Source of the DNA: Galbitalea sp036271875
GTDB lineage: Bacteria; Actinomycetota; Actinomycetes; Actinomycetales; Microbacteriaceae
Assembly (NCBI GenBank): GCA_036271875.1
Contig: DATAZU010000006.1
Location: forward strand, 53,020 to 117,019
Reading direction: 5' to 3'
Length of the DNA stretch: 64,000 nt
Part shown: in pieces, positions 1-7,286 of the stretch
Layout of the letters: every line of letters starts with the position of its first letter
How positions within the stretch are numbered: the stretch's first letter is position 1
Program-made: the position numbers and the translations under genes
Notes under the pieces: generated by a model
The model's input: only the letters and a program-made list of their open reading frames with translations
Told to the model about the DNA's origin: nothing
Database searches by the model: none

Positions 1-715
1 CCTGGGCGTAGAGCTACCGCTCGAGGCCGTTCCAATCGTCCAGAAGCGCGCCGTTGAGCTGGCTCGCCGGATGGCTAAGCCGGTCATTGTTGCAACCCAA
101 ATGCTCGAGTCGATGATTTCGTCGCCGGTGCCGACGCGCGCTGAGACATCGGATGTTGCGAACGCCGTGCTGGATGGCGCGGACGCGGTCATGCTGAGCG
201 GTGAAACCAGCGTGGGCGCGTATCCCGTCATCACGGTCCAGACGATGGCTCGAATCGTCGAGTCCACCGAGGATCATGGACTCGAGCGCATCCCACCGCT
301 CGGCACCAAGCCGCGCACGCAGGGCGGCGCGATCACGCTCGCCGCCGCCGAGGTCGCTGACTTCGTCGAAGCGAAGTACGTATGCATCTTCACGGAAAGT
401 GGAGACGCGGCCCGCCGGATGTCGCGTCTGCGCTACCGCGTCCCGATGAAGGCCTTCACACCGGACCCGGCCATCCGTCGCCGGATGGCACTTTACTGGG
501 GTATTGAATCATTCGTCGTCGATCGCGTCGCGCACACGGATGCGATGTTCGATCAGGTCGACCACGAGCTGCTTGGCAGAAATTTCGCAGAAGAGGGCGA
601 CAAGGTCGTGGTGATCTCCGGATCGCCTCCCGGGGTCTCCGGGTCGACGAACGACATGCGCGTGCATGTGGTTGGGCAGGCCGAAAACGGTGCTGCCCCG
701 GCACATCACGACTAG
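1..715 (+). CDS. pyk: Pyruvate kinase, 3' part (5' end outside window)
   Basis: Open from the window edge in the frame of base 2, ending at TAG 713-715, so about the last 237 residues are present. It opens with GVELPLEAVP and continues QKRAVELARRMAKPVI and ATQMLESM, the classical pyruvate kinase barrel core where phosphoenolpyruvate, divalent metal and ADP are handled. SGETSVGAYP follows, then the C-terminal domain from about base 330 (AAAEVADFVEAKYVCIFTES). The enzyme converts phosphoenolpyruvate and ADP to pyruvate and ATP in the cytosol. The C-terminal half is intact. The ECF sigma gene starts 36 bases downstream on the same strand. Confidence 0.97.
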   Translation, partial: LGVELPLEAVPIVQKRAVELARRMAKPVIVATQMLESMISSPVPTRAETSDVANAVLDGADAVMLSGETSVGAYPVITVQTMARIVESTEDHGLERIPPLGTKPRTQGGAITLAAAEVADFVEAKYVCIFTESGDAARRMSRLRYRVPMKAFTPDPAIRRRMALYWGIESFVVDRVAHTDAMFDQVDHELLGRNFAEEGDKVVVISGSPPGVSGSTNDMRVHVVGQAENGAAPAHHD

Positions 716-751
716 GTCGAGGAAATAGTTTTCCGGGGGATGTCATGAACA

Positions 752-1327
752 ATGGGGTTCACGACATCTCCCGGTAATGAATCCACTAGCCATGCGCGGA
801 ATCGGTCAAACGTGCTGACCGACGCCGAACTCATCGCGCGTGTCCACAACGACGACTCACGAGCGTTCGGCGAGTTGTTCGACCGGCACTCCGTCGCGGT
901 GTTTCGCTACGCCTGGGGATTCGTGTCCCAGGATGCGGATGCCCAGGAACTATTGCAGGACACGTTCCTGACCGCATGGGATCGCCGGAGGGCGATTCGG
1001 CTGGTTGGCGACTCTGTTCTGCCCTGGCTGCTGGTGACCTGTCACAATCACGCGAGCAATCTGCGTCGCCGCGACTCCTACCGGGCAGCACTGCCGCTTC
1101 GGGATACGGATGCGGCATCCACCGACGATCCGGCGGAGCTGCACTGGGTGCGGGAAACGATCGATTCGCTCGACGAACAGGACCGGATGGTTTGCGAGTT
1201 GTGCCTGGTCGACGGCGCCAGCTATCGCGAGGCGGCGCGGATTCTCGGCAGCACGGAGGGAGCGGTTGCCAAGCGGCTTCAGCGAGCCCGAGCGAAACTT
1301 CGAAAGGCGGTATCAGAGAATGACTGA
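752..1327 (+). CDS. ECF-family RNA polymerase sigma factor
   Basis: 191 residues from ATG 752, with a GGGGGA tract 12 bases upstream; GTG 812 (residue 21) is an alternative start. Sigma region 2 is visible at about residues 38-110 (AFGELFDRHSVAVFRYAW, then DAQELLQDTFLTAWDRR) and region 4 at about 135-188 (LDEQDRMVCELCLVDGASY, EGAVAKRLQRARAKLRK), the -10 and -35 binding helices. Region 3 and region 1.1 are absent, as expected for group IV sigma factors. Its stop overlaps the start of the next gene by 8 bases, so the two are translationally coupled, typical of a sigma/anti-sigma pair. Regulon unknown. Confidence 0.9.
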   Translation: MGFTTSPGNESTSHARNRSNVLTDAELIARVHNDDSRAFGELFDRHSVAVFRYAWGFVSQDADAQELLQDTFLTAWDRRRAIRLVGDSVLPWLLVTCHNHASNLRRRDSYRAALPLRDTDAASTDDPAELHWVRETIDSLDEQDRMVCELCLVDGASYREAARILGSTEGAVAKRLQRARAKLRKAVSEND

Positions 1328-1979
1328 CGAACAGAACACAGAGCCGGGCCCGCCAGACGGCGACGAGCTGACTTCACTTCTGACGGAGAGCCGCGCGTTC
1401 GTGATGGCTCGGACCGGTGATCGCCAACATGGCCGAACGGGACCGCTCACCTGGACGGTCGGAGTCGCGGCTGCGCTCATCCTGTTCGCCGGTGGCCTCG
1501 GGGTTGGGGGAGCGTTCGCGGCGAAGCCGCTGCCCACTCCGGCCCCGGCTGCAACTCCTGCTCCTCAGGCGCACGTCGTCGACTGCTACGAGAGCGCCAC
1601 GGACGGGACACCGTTTACCCAGATCATCTGGGTAACGCAGGGAGGGCTGCCGATTGCGGCTCCAGCGCTGACGTCAGTCGGGGAGGCAATCCCCGCATCG
1701 CCTACCGACGCATGCTCCTCCGCGTGGGAGCAGTTCGCTCTGCTGGCCTCGCTGAGAGGTGGGGCGGCCGGGGTGCAGGCACAGTACCTGTGTCAGCTCC
1801 GCGCGACGATGACGGGCGAGCCTTTGCCCTGTCCGATGACGGTACCTAATCCCGCAAGGCCTGCGCCGTCGAGCTGGGTGCAGTGCTCGGCAAACATCCC
1901 GCGCACGTTCATCGTCGTGGGTCTCGAAACGAGCACGGCTGCCCAGGCGTGCACGGCTCTTGGCCTGACGAACAAGTAA
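1320..1979 (+). CDS. Single-pass membrane protein coupled to the ECF sigma gene, candidate anti-sigma factor
   Basis: 219 residues from ATG 1320, which lies inside the last codons of the sigma gene. A short acidic cytoplasmic segment (residues 1-42) is followed by one membrane helix (about 43-68, TWTVGVAAALILFAGGLGVG), a Pro/Ala-rich linker and an extracytoplasmic domain with six or so cysteines. The topology and overlap suggest an anti-sigma factor. However, the HxxxCxxC zinc motif of ZAS anti-sigma factors is missing from the cytoplasmic part, so the role is inferred from position only. Its stop is 6 bases from the 3' end of tRNA-Leu, which is on the other strand. Confidence 0.75.
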   Translation: MTDEQNTEPGPPDGDELTSLLTESRAFVMARTGDRQHGRTGPLTWTVGVAAALILFAGGLGVGGAFAAKPLPTPAPAATPAPQAHVVDCYESATDGTPFTQIIWVTQGGLPIAAPALTSVGEAIPASPTDACSSAWEQFALLASLRGGAAGVQAQYLCQLRATMTGEPLPCPMTVPNPARPAPSSWVQCSANIPRTFIVVGLETSTAAQACTALGLTNK

Positions 1980-1985
1980 CAGTTG

Positions 1986-2068
1986 TGCCGGTGGTGGGGG
2001 TCGAACCCACACGCCCTTTCGAGCAAAGCATTTTGAGTGCTCCGCGTCTGCCATTCCGCCACACCGGC
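1986..2068 (-). tRNA. tRNA-Leu(CAA)
   Basis: Read on the minus strand, the acceptor stem GCCGGTG (2068-2062) pairs with CACCGGC (1993-1987) with discriminator A at 1986. The anticodon stem GAGCA/TGCTT closes the seven-base loop CTCAAAA, giving anticodon CAA, which reads UUG. A long variable arm of the class II type lies between the anticodon stem and the T arm (GTGGG-TTCGACC-CCCAC). CCA is not encoded. It points toward the convergent membrane-protein gene, with only 6 bases between them, so any terminator must lie within that gene's 3' end. Confidence 0.95.
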
Positions 2069-2095
2069 GCACAACAACGAGACCAAACAATACCG

Positions 2096-2101
2096 TAGGG
2101 T
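2096..2101 (+). promoter_or_regulatory. -10 box TAGGGT for the ANTAR regulator, leaderless spacing
   Basis: TAGGGT fits the actinobacterial TAnnnT consensus. Six bases (TGGAAC) separate it from GTG 2108, so transcription would start at or next to the start codon. Confidence 0.55.
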
Positions 2102-2107
2102 TGGAAC

Positions 2108-2743
2108 GTGAGCGATCAGGCATCTCCCTCTCCGGCACCGGCGTCCGCATCATCCGGCACCCCCGCGCCGCGTCGAGTCGTTGTTGCCGAGGACGAGTCG
2201 CTCATCCGTCTCGACATTGTTGAGACGCTGCGCGACAACGGATTCGAGGTCGTTGGTGAGGCCGCCGACGGCGAGACCGCGGTCGCACTGGCTACCGAAC
2301 TTCGCCCCGATCTCGTGATCATGGATGTCAAAATGCCCCAGCTCGATGGCATTTCAGCGGCCGAGCGGCTCACCAAGAACCACATTGCTCCGGTTGTTCT
2401 GCTGACGGCGTTCAGCCAGAAGGAACTCGTCGAGCGAGCGAGCGAAGCTGGGGCACTCGCTTACGTCGTGAAGCCGTTCACGCCCAACGACCTCATCCCC
2501 GCGATCGAGATCGCCTTGGCGCGTTACCAGCAGATCATCACGCTCGAAGCCGAGGTCAGCGACCTGGTCGAGCGGTTCGAGACCCGCAAGCTCGTCGATC
2601 GCGCGAAGGGCCTACTCAACGAGAAGATGGGGCTCACCGAACCGGAAGCGTTTCGCTGGATCCAGAAGGCATCCATGGATCGCCGCCTGACGATGCACGA
2701 TGTGTCGCAGGCGATTATCGAGCAGCTCTCTGCCAAGAAGTAG
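2108..2743 (+). CDS. pdtaR: ANTAR-domain response regulator, PdtaR-like
   Basis: 211 residues from GTG 2108. After a Ser/Pro/Ala-rich N-terminus there is a receiver domain (about 23-140) with acidic pocket AEDE, phosphoacceptor Asp73 in VIMDVKMPQLDG, Thr in LLTAF and Lys in YVVKPF. A C-terminal ANTAR RNA-binding domain (about 145-205, DRAKGLLNEKMGLTEPEAF) follows. ANTAR proteins of this layout (mycobacterial PdtaR/Rv1626, AmiR/NasT relatives) act as transcription antiterminators. No histidine kinase is adjacent. Transcription is probably leaderless from TAGGGT 2096-2101. Symbol assigned by similarity in domain order. Confidence 0.88.
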   Translation: MSDQASPSPAPASASSGTPAPRRVVVAEDESLIRLDIVETLRDNGFEVVGEAADGETAVALATELRPDLVIMDVKMPQLDGISAAERLTKNHIAPVVLLTAFSQKELVERASEAGALAYVVKPFTPNDLIPAIEIALARYQQIITLEAEVSDLVERFETRKLVDRAKGLLNEKMGLTEPEAFRWIQKASMDRRLTMHDVSQAIIEQLSAKK

Positions 2744-2772
2744 TCGGCGCGGAACGGCCGCAACGGTCGACC

Positions 2773-2853
2773 CCTGTTGTGCAGGAGTTTTGCCGTTTTG
2801 GGCCTCTGCATCCCAGTAACCGTGTGACGTCGGGGTTGAAACTCCTGCACAAC
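2773..2853. repeat. Inverted repeat between convergent genes (15-base arms, 48-base spacer)
   Basis: Left arm 2776-2790 (GTTGTGCAGGAGTTT) is the exact reverse complement of 2839-2853. The core CCTGTTGTGCAGG at 2773-2785 recurs exactly at 31856-31868 and 31882-31894, also between convergent genes. It could act as a two-way terminator with a large loop or be a dispersed palindromic element. Confidence 0.8.
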
Positions 2854-2869
2854 GGTGGTGGCGAGCGAC

Positions 2870-3568
2870 TTATACGTCGAGCAGCTTTGTTCGGATGCGG
2901 TCAACTTGCAACTCCGTCAGTCCCGCGTGGAGCAGATACTGCGCAATATCAAGTCCATCAAGGAATGCGGTCAGTTCCGGGAGCGCGATCGCCAGGTGGG
3001 CGTCCACTTCCGCGTCGGCCTGCGGCTTCTCGCGGACGGGGTTCGCATGCTTCCAGACGTTGAACGCTCGCACCGCGGCCGCATAATCGTCGAGGATCGA
3101 CGAACGGTCGACTCCGACCAGTTCCTCGATCATTGCGGAAATCATCCCGGTGCGATCTCGACCAGCGGCGCAATGGAACAGCACCGGCCCGGGTGCATCC
3201 GCGATTGAAGCGATCGCCGACGCGACGAGAGCCGGCCAGCGGCGGAGGATTTCCGGGTAATACGCGGGTGTGCCAAGTCGGCTGCCCCACACGGACATGA
3301 ACTCGGCGTCGTTCTGATCTTCGATAGGACGTCGAATCACCGTAAGCGCAGTTGGACGCCCCGGCGCTGCTCGCACTTCGTCGTCGTTCCGGAGATCGAC
3401 AATGGTCGAAATGCCTGCCCGCGCGATCGCAGCCCAGCCCTCGGCATCCACGCCGTCGGGATTCATCGATCGAAATATCTGCCCGTGGTGCGTGAGGCCG
3501 CGGCGCGTTGGCAGCCCGCCGAGATCCCAGGCGTTCTGGAGGGCACCCCAGGTGGGTGCGCGCGCCAC
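2870..3568 (-). CDS. Tyrosine-protein phosphatase of the cysteine-based (PTP/DSP) superfamily
   Basis: 232 residues from GTG 3568, whose first base is the last base of the upstream gene's TAG stop (translational coupling). The P-loop signature HCAAGRDRTGM carries catalytic Cys133 and Arg139 (CX5R). N-terminal features (WDLGGLPTRRG, STIVDLRNDDEV) match the actinobacterial lipid/tyrosine phosphatase group (PtpB-like). Cytoplasmic, no signal peptide. The substrate may be phosphotyrosine protein or phosphoinositide; sequence alone does not decide. It forms a two-gene unit with the thioesterase upstream. Confidence 0.87.
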   Translation of the reverse strand: MARAPTWGALQNAWDLGGLPTRRGLTHHGQIFRSMNPDGVDAEGWAAIARAGISTIVDLRNDDEVRAAPGRPTALTVIRRPIEDQNDAEFMSVWGSRLGTPAYYPEILRRWPALVASAIASIADAPGPVLFHCAAGRDRTGMISAMIEELVGVDRSSILDDYAAAVRAFNVWKHANPVREKPQADAEVDAHLAIALPELTAFLDGLDIAQYLLHAGLTELQVDRIRTKLLDV

Positions 3569-3993
3569 TACTGGTCGCGCAGCATGTTCGTCATGCGCAC
3601 GGTGGAGAGTCTGCGACCCTCTTCGTCGCGGACGATGATTTCGTGGGTTGCGAGCGTTCGACCGAGCACGAGAGCCTCGCAGGTTCCGGTGACCCAGCCG
3701 CTCGTCACCGAACGGCTGTGCGTCGCGTTGATCTCAATGCCAACGGCATAGCGTCCCGGTCCCGCGTGAATCGCGGATGAGATCGAACCGAGCGACTCGC
3801 CAAGGACGACGTGCGCTCCACCGTGCAGGAGACCCAGAACCTGGGTGTTGCCTTCGACCGGCATCCGCGCGACGGAGTGTTCCGCAGACAATTCGAGAAA
3901 CTCGACACCCATGCGCGTCGTAAGAGCGCCTCCGCCAGACTCGACAAGTCGCTTAACCAGTTCGGGGTCGAGGTTCTCGGGAAGGATCGTCAT
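3568..3993 (-). CDS. Hotdog-fold acyl-CoA thioesterase (PaaI family)
   Basis: 141 residues from ATG 3993, chosen because AAAGAAG precedes it at ribosome-site distance; an extension to ATG 4017 would collide with the divergent polA promoter. The hotdog core is visible: LLHGGAHVVLGESLGS, the HGG-x-h-x-E/S signature of PaaI-type thioesterases, then INATHSRSVTSGWVTG. Such enzymes hydrolyse acyl-CoA thioesters in phenylacetate, menaquinone or general CoA salvage pathways. The acyl substrate cannot be read from the sequence, and no phenylacetate or menaquinone genes are nearby. Confidence 0.85.
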   Translation of the reverse strand: MTILPENLDPELVKRLVESGGGALTTRMGVEFLELSAEHSVARMPVEGNTQVLGLLHGGAHVVLGESLGSISSAIHAGPGRYAVGIEINATHSRSVTSGWVTGTCEALVLGRTLATHEIIVRDEEGRRLSTVRMTNMLRDQ

Positions 3994-4033
3994 GCGCTTC
4001 TTTCGTGGCCGATTCATCGTCGGTGGGCAGCGC

Positions 4034-4039
4034 TAGGCT
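4034..4039 (+). promoter_or_regulatory. -10 box TAGGCT for polA, leaderless spacing
   Basis: TAGGCT followed by seven bases (GACTCAG) and then GTG 4047. The spacing predicts transcription starting at the start codon and supports GTG 4047 over GTG 4005. Confidence 0.55.
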
Positions 4040-4046
4040 GACTCAG

Positions 4047-6791
4047 GTGACGACTGAAGAAAAGCCTACCCTCATGGTTGTCGACGGTCATTCGCTGGCA
4101 TTCCGCGCCTTTTACGCCCTGCCGGTCGACAGTTTCGTCACCCGCGATGGCCAGCACACGAACGCGATCCACGGGTTTATTTCGATGCTGATCAACCTCC
4201 TCGCGAACGAAAAACCGACGCACGTCGCCGTCGCCTTCGACATCTCGCGCTATTCGTTCCGCACGCGCGAATACCCCGAATACAAGGGTACGCGGGATGC
4301 GACGCCTGCCGAGTTTGTCGGGCAGGTGCCCCTGCTGGAAGAGGCGCTGCACGCCATGAGCATCCCGACCCTGTCGAAGGAGGACTTCGAGGCGGACGAT
4401 ATTCTGGCCACTCTTGCCCACCGCGGTTCCGAAGAGGGTTTCAAGGTGTTCGTGGTCTCCGGTGACCGGGACGCCATCCAGATGATCAACGACAACGTCA
4501 CGCTTCTGTATCCCAACGCGCGCGGTGTTTCCGAGCTCAAGCGGTACGACCGCGACACCGTGTTCGAGCGGTACGGCATCGAGCCGCACCAGTATCCGGA
4601 CATCGCCGCACTCGTCGGGGAGACCAGCGACAATCTGATCGGCGTCGACAAGGTCGGCGAGAAGACCGCCGTGAAGTGGATCAACCAGTACGGCAGCCTC
4701 ACCGGCGTGCTCGAGCACGCGGACGAGATCGGGGGAGTAGTCGGTCAGAACCTCCGGGACCAGAAGGATCGCGCCGTCCGCAATCGCAAGCTCAATCATC
4801 TGCTGACCGACGTCGACCTCCCGTTTGGCCCCTCCGACCTCGAACGCAAGCCGATGAACATTCCGGCGATTCGGGATGTCTTCGACCGACTGCAGTTCCG
4901 CACGCTGCAGGAGCGGGTACTTAAAATTGCGGCACAGGACGGCGCGAACGACGACATCACGCAGGAGCTTCTCGATGACGCCGGCACGGGTGCCCCACCC
5001 GTGCGCACCATGGTCGACGAGGAACTCGCGAAGTGGCTGGACACGCATTCGAAACAGGGGACCGCGCCGCTCGCCCTCCGCGTTGAGTCAATTTCGGGCC
5101 AGGTCACGGGCCTTGGCATCGCGAGTGAGACCGAATCGGCCTTCGTGCCATGGGCGGCCGGGCGGCCGGACTATGTTGCGCTCGAGGACTGGATGCGAGG
5201 GCCCGCGCCGAAGTACCTGTTCGATTCCAAGCGCGAGCTGAAGTGGCTGCAGCAGTCCGGGCTCGAGCTGAACGGCATCCAGTTCGATACGACGCTCGCT
5301 GCGTGGCTACTTAAGCCGGGTGGCAAGAGCCAGGATCTCGTCGATCAGGTGTACTACTTCCTTTCCGAGACAATTCAGCGCGCGGACCCCAACCAGCTTG
5401 TTCCCGATGTCGAGGCCATCAATCCCGCGACCGAGGCCTGGTATGTCTTCCGACTTTCGCTGTATCTGGCTGAGCGACTCGACACCGGGTCGCTGACCGT
5501 GCTCGAAACCATTGAGCTTCCGCTGGTGCCCGTGCTGGCTCAGATGGAGGTCACCGGTGTGACTGTCAGCGCCTCGGTGCTTGGCCGTCTCAACACCGAG
5601 CTGAGAGACACTGCCAACGATCTCGCCCAGCGCGCGTACGCGGAAATTGGCCACGAGGTCAATCTCGGTTCACCCAAGCAGCTCCAGCAGGTCCTGTTCG
5701 AGGAACTGAACATGCCGAAGACCAGGTCAAACAAGACCGGGTTCTCCACGGATGCCGCATCGTTGGCCGACCTGCAGGATCAGGCGCCGCATCCATTCCT
5801 CGACCTGCTTCTGCAGCACCGCGATGCCACAAAGCTCAATCAGATCATCGAGACTCTGCAACGCGGACTCGGATCCGATGGCCGCATCCACACCACTTAC
5901 GACCAGACCGGCAGCAGCACGGGACGCATCTCGTCGAACGATCCAAACCTGCAGAACATCCCCGTCAAGACCGCCGTTGGTCGCGAAATTCGATCGGCAT
6001 TCTGTGTTCAAAAGAACGGTGTTCAAAAGAACGGTGTTCAAAAGAACGGTGTCCAAACGAACGGTGTTCAAAAGAACGGCCGCGGGTCCGAGTTCGAGAC
6101 CCTCCTCACCGCCGACTATTCGCAGATCGAGATGCGCATCATGGCCCACCTGTCGGGAGACGAGGGACTCATTCTTGCTTTCAACGAGGGCGAAGATCTC
6201 CACCGCTTCGTCGGATCGCGCATCTTTGGCGTTGAGCCTGCGGATGTCACGCCGACCATGCGAACCAAGGTGAAGGCGATGTCGTACGGGCTGGCATACG
6301 GGCTCAGTGCGTTCGGCTTGAGCAAGCAGCTGCGCATCGAAACGGCCGAGGCCAAACAACTGATGGCCGACTACTTCGCGCGCTTCGGCGCAGTGCGCGA
6401 GTATCTGCGGAATGTTGTTGAGCAGGCCCGCGTCGATGGCTACACCGAGACGATCTTCGGACGCCGCCGTCCGTTCGGCGACCTCACTTCAAACAATCGC
6501 GTCCTGCGCGAAGCCGCCGAACGAGCCGCACTCAACGCTCCGATCCAGGGCTCCGCGGCCGACATCCTGAAGATCGCGATGCTCGGCATCGCCGACGACC
6601 TGCGCGCACAGGAGCTTCGGTCCAACATGCTCCTGCAGGTGCACGACGAGCTGGTGTTCGAGGTCGCGGCGGGTGAAGTGGATGCAGTCACGGCTATCGT
6701 GCGTGATCGGATGGGCCACGCGGCCGAGTTGCGTGTCCCCCTGGATGTGCAGATCGGGACCGGCGAAAACTGGGACCAGGCGGCCCACTAA
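4047..6791 (+). CDS. polA: DNA polymerase I with an in-frame pentapeptide repeat
   Basis: 914 residues from GTG 4047. An N-terminal 5'-3' exonuclease (DGHSLAFRAFYALP, DFEADDILATLAH, VSGDRDAIQMI) is followed by a degenerate 3'-5' exonuclease-like domain: where E. coli has the metal-binding DTET, this has LRVESISG, as in other actinobacterial Pol I. The polymerase domain has motif A LLTADYSQIEMR (Asp690), motif B RTKVKAMSYGLAYGLSAFG and motif C VHDELVFEV (Asp867). Between IRSAF and motif A, residues 654-678 are five tandem VQKNG-type units encoded by 15-base repeats; E. coli has only a short loop there. Role: gap filling after excision repair and Okazaki primer removal. An EIIA gene follows 2 bases later. 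Confidence 0.97.
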   Translation: MTTEEKPTLMVVDGHSLAFRAFYALPVDSFVTRDGQHTNAIHGFISMLINLLANEKPTHVAVAFDISRYSFRTREYPEYKGTRDATPAEFVGQVPLLEEALHAMSIPTLSKEDFEADDILATLAHRGSEEGFKVFVVSGDRDAIQMINDNVTLLYPNARGVSELKRYDRDTVFERYGIEPHQYPDIAALVGETSDNLIGVDKVGEKTAVKWINQYGSLTGVLEHADEIGGVVGQNLRDQKDRAVRNRKLNHLLTDVDLPFGPSDLERKPMNIPAIRDVFDRLQFRTLQERVLKIAAQDGANDDITQELLDDAGTGAPPVRTMVDEELAKWLDTHSKQGTAPLALRVESISGQVTGLGIASETESAFVPWAAGRPDYVALEDWMRGPAPKYLFDSKRELKWLQQSGLELNGIQFDTTLAAWLLKPGGKSQDLVDQVYYFLSETIQRADPNQLVPDVEAINPATEAWYVFRLSLYLAERLDTGSLTVLETIELPLVPVLAQMEVTGVTVSASVLGRLNTELRDTANDLAQRAYAEIGHEVNLGSPKQLQQVLFEELNMPKTRSNKTGFSTDAASLADLQDQAPHPFLDLLLQHRDATKLNQIIETLQRGLGSDGRIHTTYDQTGSSTGRISSNDPNLQNIPVKTAVGREIRSAFCVQKNGVQKNGVQKNGVQTNGVQKNGRGSEFETLLTADYSQIEMRIMAHLSGDEGLILAFNEGEDLHRFVGSRIFGVEPADVTPTMRTKVKAMSYGLAYGLSAFGLSKQLRIETAEAKQLMADYFARFGAVREYLRNVVEQARVDGYTETIFGRRRPFGDLTSNNRVLREAAERAALNAPIQGSAADILKIAMLGIADDLRAQELRSNMLLQVHDELVFEVAAGEVDAVTAIVRDRMGHAAELRVPLDVQIGTGENWDQAAH
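6006..6080 (+). repeat. Five-copy 15-base tandem repeat inside polA
   Basis: Units start at 6006, 6021, 6036, 6051 and 6066 with consensus GTTCAAAAGAACGGT. Copies 1-3 are identical, copy 4 has two substitutions (GTCCAAACGAACGGT) and copy 5 ends in GGC. The unit length is a multiple of three, so copy-number change adds or removes whole Val-Gln-Lys-Asn-Gly units without a frameshift. The A-rich unit stands out from the surrounding high-GC sequence. Confidence 0.97.
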
Positions 6792-6793
6792 GG

Positions 6794-7240
6794 ATGGCTC
6801 TTGGTATTCCCCAACTCGAGTCCCTGCTGCCCGACGCATCCATCGTGGTCGGCGCTAGTGTCGCGAACCGGGACGAGGCGATCCGCGCCGCCGGTTCGCT
6901 TCTCGTGGACGCGGGCGCCGCAAAGCCGGACTATGTCGAGCAGATGCTCGACCGTGAGCGAGTCGTCTCAACGTTCGTCGGGGACGGGGTGGCAATGCCG
7001 CACGGAACTCTCACAGCGAAGAATGACGTGCTGGCCGAGGGGTTGAGCGTACTCGTGCTGGTTGAGCCGGTCGACTGGGCGGGGCAGCCGGTGACCCTGG
7101 TCATTGGAATCGCCGCTCACGGTCGGCGCTACATCACGCTGTTGAGCCAGCTTGCCGCGACTCTGCTCGACGACGATCGCGTCGCAGCGCTTCACGCGGC
7201 GGCGACACCCGGCGAGGTACGGAAACTCCTGGCTAGTTGA
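6794..7240 (+). CDS. PTS EIIA domain protein (mannitol/fructose class)
   Basis: 148 residues from ATG 6794, 2 bases after the polA stop. The phosphorylation motif VGDGVAMPHGT contains His70, the residue that accepts phosphate from HPr in EIIA-Mtl/Fru proteins. Length is that of a single EIIA domain. No EIIB, EIIC, HPr or EI gene lies in the window, so it is either an orphan subunit of a permease encoded elsewhere or a regulatory EIIA. Linkage to polA suggests read-through transcription rather than a shared function. Confidence 0.9.
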   Translation: MALGIPQLESLLPDASIVVGASVANRDEAIRAAGSLLVDAGAAKPDYVEQMLDRERVVSTFVGDGVAMPHGTLTAKNDVLAEGLSVLVLVEPVDWAGQPVTLVIGIAAHGRRYITLLSQLAATLLDDDRVAALHAAATPGEVRKLLAS

Positions 7241-7259
7241 CCGGCACGCTTTGCCGGTC
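7239..7259. terminator. Weak hairpin after the EIIA gene
   Basis: GACCGGCA (7239-7246) pairs with TGCCGGTC (7252-7259) around loop CGCTT. No T tract follows, so it is a possible weak terminator only. Confidence 0.35.
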
Positions 7260-7274
7260 GTCCCGACGCTGTCC

Positions 7275-7280
7275 TAGGCT
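7275..7280 (+). promoter_or_regulatory. -10 box TAGGCT for the DUF885 gene, leaderless spacing
   Basis: TAGGCT, six bases (TCAAAT), then ATG 7287. No Shine-Dalgarno sequence is present in the gap. Confidence 0.55.
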
Positions 7281-7286
7281 TCAAAT

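Noticed and set aside
721..734. GGAAA-TAGT-TTTCC as pyk terminator
   Set aside because: Five-base stem without a T tract; too weak to call.
4014..5048. 344-residue minus-strand open frame inside polA
   Set aside because: Antisense to well-conserved polA motifs; no ribosome site or recognisable domain.
6006..6080. polA repeat as a CRISPR-like or LexA-operator array
   Set aside because: Units are contiguous and coding, with no spacers. The GAAC/GTTC half-sites are spaced three bases, not the four of actinobacterial LexA boxes.
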